Below are positions 61,339-64,000 of a DNA stretch of 64,000 bases, one piece after another. A program made the translations under genes and the position numbers. The stretch covers positions 1 through 64,000 of the forward strand of contig JAAYPS010000043.1 in the NCBI GenBank assembly GCA_012519655.1, given 5' to 3'. Position 1 is the first letter of the stretch, and each line of letters begins with the position of its first letter. The notes below the pieces were generated by a model. It saw only the letters and a program-made list of their open reading frames with translations, was not told where the DNA came from and did not search any database. This DNA is from Clostridiaceae bacterium (lineage in GTDB: Bacteria > Bacillota > Clostridia > DSM-8532).

Positions 61339-64000
61339 GTGAACTATTTAAGACTGAATGAACGGGAAATAAGAAATCATATTGGTGACGCGAGAATATA
61401 TCATCGCGGGCGTATGTATTTTTTTAATAAATTTGTAGGAGATATTCAGTTTGATGAAATCAAAGGATATATTTCTGCAACGGTACGGGGCACACATAAC
61501 TACACTGTCAAGCTATTTACGAATTCTAATAATGATATCTATGCGGAAAATTGTACATGTGCGTACTATAAAGAGATGAGAAAACCCTGTAAACATATTG
61601 CCGCAGCGCTTTTTGAATTAAATCGGGTTGCAGAAAATCAAGCAATTAAATACAAAAACAGCTACAGAGCTGTTAATGCGATTTTTAACAGGATGGACTC
61701 GGAGAAAAGAGGTTTATTTGAGGGGCAAAAAGAACAGATACATTTATACCCTACACTTCATGTCTCTAAAAATAGTTCTACCATTGATGTGTATCTGGAG
61801 CTTAAAACAGGTGTGGGACGCTCATATGTTGTTAAAAGCATGGATGAGTTTTTAGATGCATGGATTACTGGGAAAAAGCTACGTTTTGGGAACCAGCTGA
61901 TTCTTGATAGTAGAAAACAGCATTACTCCGGATTAGATGCTCAAATAATGGAGCTACTAACAGATATTTACTTAACCAACCTCGAACTATTTTATTACGA
62001 TGTAGGTAGTCATAGAGGGCTGGTTAAGGGTAGGAATATTGTATTGACTCCCTCAAACTTTGAGAAATTTCTCAATATCATGTCGGGAAATAGTATTACT
62101 GCTTCGATGTTTTCCGATGATGTAAATACAGTACCCATTGTGGAGGAAGAGCTTCCTGTTACATTTGAGATTAGACAATTGGATGAGTGGCTGTCCATAA
62201 AGTTTAGTGATGGAAATATCCCGGAACAACTAATACCTGATTCGGTCTTCTATTATCTTAACGGAAAAATTTACAAAGTACCTGAAATGCAGCATAAATA
62301 TTTATCTATAGTTAATGAAGGATTTAAGCAAGCTGAAGCACATGAATTTATTGTGCCGGTGAACTACCACGATCGCTTTATATCCGAAGTTGTACCTATA
62401 ATGAAGAAGACGGGTATAGTCTTTGTAAGTCCATCTTTAAAGAAGCAAATAGTACAGGAGTCACTGAAAGCCGAAGTCTATCTTGATCAATATAAAAAAG
62501 GTATTAGTGCTAAAGTGGTGTTTGTTTATGGAAAACACAGAATAAACCCTGCTTCAGGGGATAGTTCACTTAGCTCAGATTCAGGCTTTATTCTCAGGGA
62601 TATTGAAAAAGAACTGCCAATCATTAACATTCTAAAAGAAAGTGGTTTCTACATTGATGATGACCAATACTGCCTGATGGATAAAGAGAGAATTTATCTG
62701 TTTGTTTTTGAAAGTCTTAAAGAACTCCAAGCGGTAGCCGATGTATATTACTCTGAAGATTTTAATAAAGTGACTGTTAAAAGGAGTATTCACATTACAG
62801 GCCGCGTGTCTTTGCTGGACGATATGCTTGAGATTACATTCGATACCGAGAATATTGATTCAGATGAATTAAAGGGTATTCTTCAATCGCTGAGAAGAAA
62901 GAAGAAATTTTATCGTCTGAAAGATGGTGGTATATTACCTTTAGAGCAGCATCCAGATTTAGATGCTTTGCTAAATATTGCAGACCAATTAGACATTAGC
63001 CCAATGGATCTGAACGATGGCAAGTTTTATGTGCCTAAGTATAGGGCTTTCTATATTGATAAGTATCTTGATGAAACAGATAACGGAATTATTGAAAAGA
63101 CACATGATTTCGAGCAGTATGTGGAAAGGCTTTCTCAAATAAAAAATGAGGTATATGAGATACCAAAATCACTTGAAAATGTTCTGAGAGGTTATCAAAA
63201 GGTTGGTTTTCAATGGTTTAAGTTTCTAACAAAAAGTGGACTTGGGGGGATTCTTGCAGATGACATGGGTATTGGTAAAACTTTACAGGTACTAACTCTT
63301 GTTCTGTCTGAAAAAGAAGAAAGTAAAGGACCTGCACTTGTTATTGCCCCTACCTCGCTTGTTTACAACTGGGTTTCTGAGGCAGAGAAGTTTACACCAG
63401 AGCTTAAAGTTTTGGCTGTAATAGGTAACCAAGTGCAAAGGCAGCCTCTTTTAGAGCAAATTGATGATTACGATTTAGTTATTACATCATACCCACTTAT
63501 AAGACGTGATATATCAGCATATTTGGGATACCGTTTTTCATTTTGCTTTATTGATGAAGCACAACATGTAAAAAATCACTATACTCAGTCAGCAAGGGCC
63601 ATAAGAAAAATCTCAGCACAGAACCGTTTTGCACTAACGGGTACTCCTATGGAAAACTCTTTGATGGAGTTATGGTCGATATTTGATTTTATTATGCCGG
63701 GCTATCTTTATACGCAGCAGACTTTTCAGGAAAGATTTGAAAAAGCCATAGTAAATGAGGCAAGCAAAGAAGCAAGTTCAGATTTGAGCCGTTATATACG
63801 TCCATTTATCCTTCGCAGGATGAAAAAAGATGTTCTGGCCGAACTGCCCGAAAAAATTGAATCTACCATTACATGTGATTTAACCGAGGAACAAAGGAAA
63901 ATTTACAGCGCTGTCTTAGCACAGGCAAGACATGAGATTGAGGATAACATAGAGCAAAGAGGTTTCGAAAGAAGCCATATACAAATTTTGGCGGCGTTAA
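61339..64000 (+). CDS. SNF2-family DEAD/DEAH helicase with N-terminal SWIM zinc finger (partial; runs off the window end)
   Basis: SWIM motif CTCAYYKEMRKPCKHI near 61555-61600; Walker A DDMGIGKTLQ near 63260; DEAQHVKN near 63555. Not in ORF track because no stop is in the window. Start is GTG 61339 or ATG 61327. Confidence 0.9.
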   Translation, partial: MNYLRLNEREIRNHIGDARIYHRGRMYFFNKFVGDIQFDEIKGYISATVRGTHNYTVKLFTNSNNDIYAENCTCAYYKEMRKPCKHIAAALFELNRVAENQAIKYKNSYRAVNAIFNRMDSEKRGLFEGQKEQIHLYPTLHVSKNSSTIDVYLELKTGVGRSYVVKSMDEFLDAWITGKKLRFGNQLILDSRKQHYSGLDAQIMELLTDIYLTNLELFYYDVGSHRGLVKGRNIVLTPSNFEKFLNIMSGNSITASMFSDDVNTVPIVEEELPVTFEIRQLDEWLSIKFSDGNIPEQLIPDSVFYYLNGKIYKVPEMQHKYLSIVNEGFKQAEAHEFIVPVNYHDRFISEVVPIMKKTGIVFVSPSLKKQIVQESLKAEVYLDQYKKGISAKVVFVYGKHRINPASGDSSLSSDSGFILRDIEKELPIINILKESGFYIDDDQYCLMDKERIYLFVFESLKELQAVADVYYSEDFNKVTVKRSIHITGRVSLLDDMLEITFDTENIDSDELKGILQSLRRKKKFYRLKDGGILPLEQHPDLDALLNIADQLDISPMDLNDGKFYVPKYRAFYIDKYLDETDNGIIEKTHDFEQYVERLSQIKNEVYEIPKSLENVLRGYQKVGFQWFKFLTKSGLGGILADDMGIGKTLQVLTLVLSEKEESKGPALVIAPTSLVYNWVSEAEKFTPELKVLAVIGNQVQRQPLLEQIDDYDLVITSYPLIRRDISAYLGYRFSFCFIDEAQHVKNHYTQSARAIRKISAQNRFALTGTPMENSLMELWSIFDFIMPGYLYTQQTFQERFEKAIVNEASKEASSDLSRYIRPFILRRMKKDVLAELPEKIESTITCDLTEEQRKIYSAVLAQARHEIEDNIEQRGFERSHIQILAAL

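Noticed and set aside
1-64000. CRISPR arrays, IS elements, prophage
   Set aside because: No regularly spaced repeats, transposases or phage structural genes seen.

Overview
The window looks like a low-GC Firmicutes (Clostridia-type) chromosome: mostly core genes with a few accessory islands. From start to end it holds: a spoVG-glmU-prs-pth-mfd-ppiC-spoVT block; the long-form SRP RNA; tig-clpP-clpX; a parE/parC-like type IIA topoisomerase pair; a chemotaxis receptor behind a sigma-28-like promoter; a GH106-like orphan gene; a hisZGDCB-purC-hisA operon; an acyl-CoA synthetase with an XRE/cupin regulator; a probable 6S RNA; spoIVFA (short) and spoIVFB; metF; a GH18 protein; a nitroreductase; an XRE-ImmA-PIN accessory module abutting a decayed AraC-family gene; an aldo/keto reductase, a radical SAM anSME-like protein and a cupin; an O-antigen-ligase-like protein, a NAGPA-like protein and a nucleotide-sugar dehydrogenase; mscL; a LoaP/NusG-like protein next to MoxR-DUF58-DUF4129 genes; a Pro/Gly-rich protein; tRNA-Arg(CCU); a DUF3343 protein; cysQ-cysD-cysN(C)-rrf2-TSUP; and a SWIM/SNF2 helicase that runs off the window end. 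No CRISPR array, transposase or complete prophage was seen. The observations most worth checking are: (i) a Shine-Dalgarno separated from the cysQ start by a perfect hairpin; (ii) a CysNC whose C-terminal APS-kinase-like domain has lost its P-loop; (iii) the XRE-ImmA-PIN module whose PIN gene ends inside an antisense araC remnant; (iv) purC embedded in a his operon that lacks hisH/F/I; (v) several perfect dyads over promoters and one inside a coding region. All calls come from reading the sequence and supplied translations; no database search or folding program was run.
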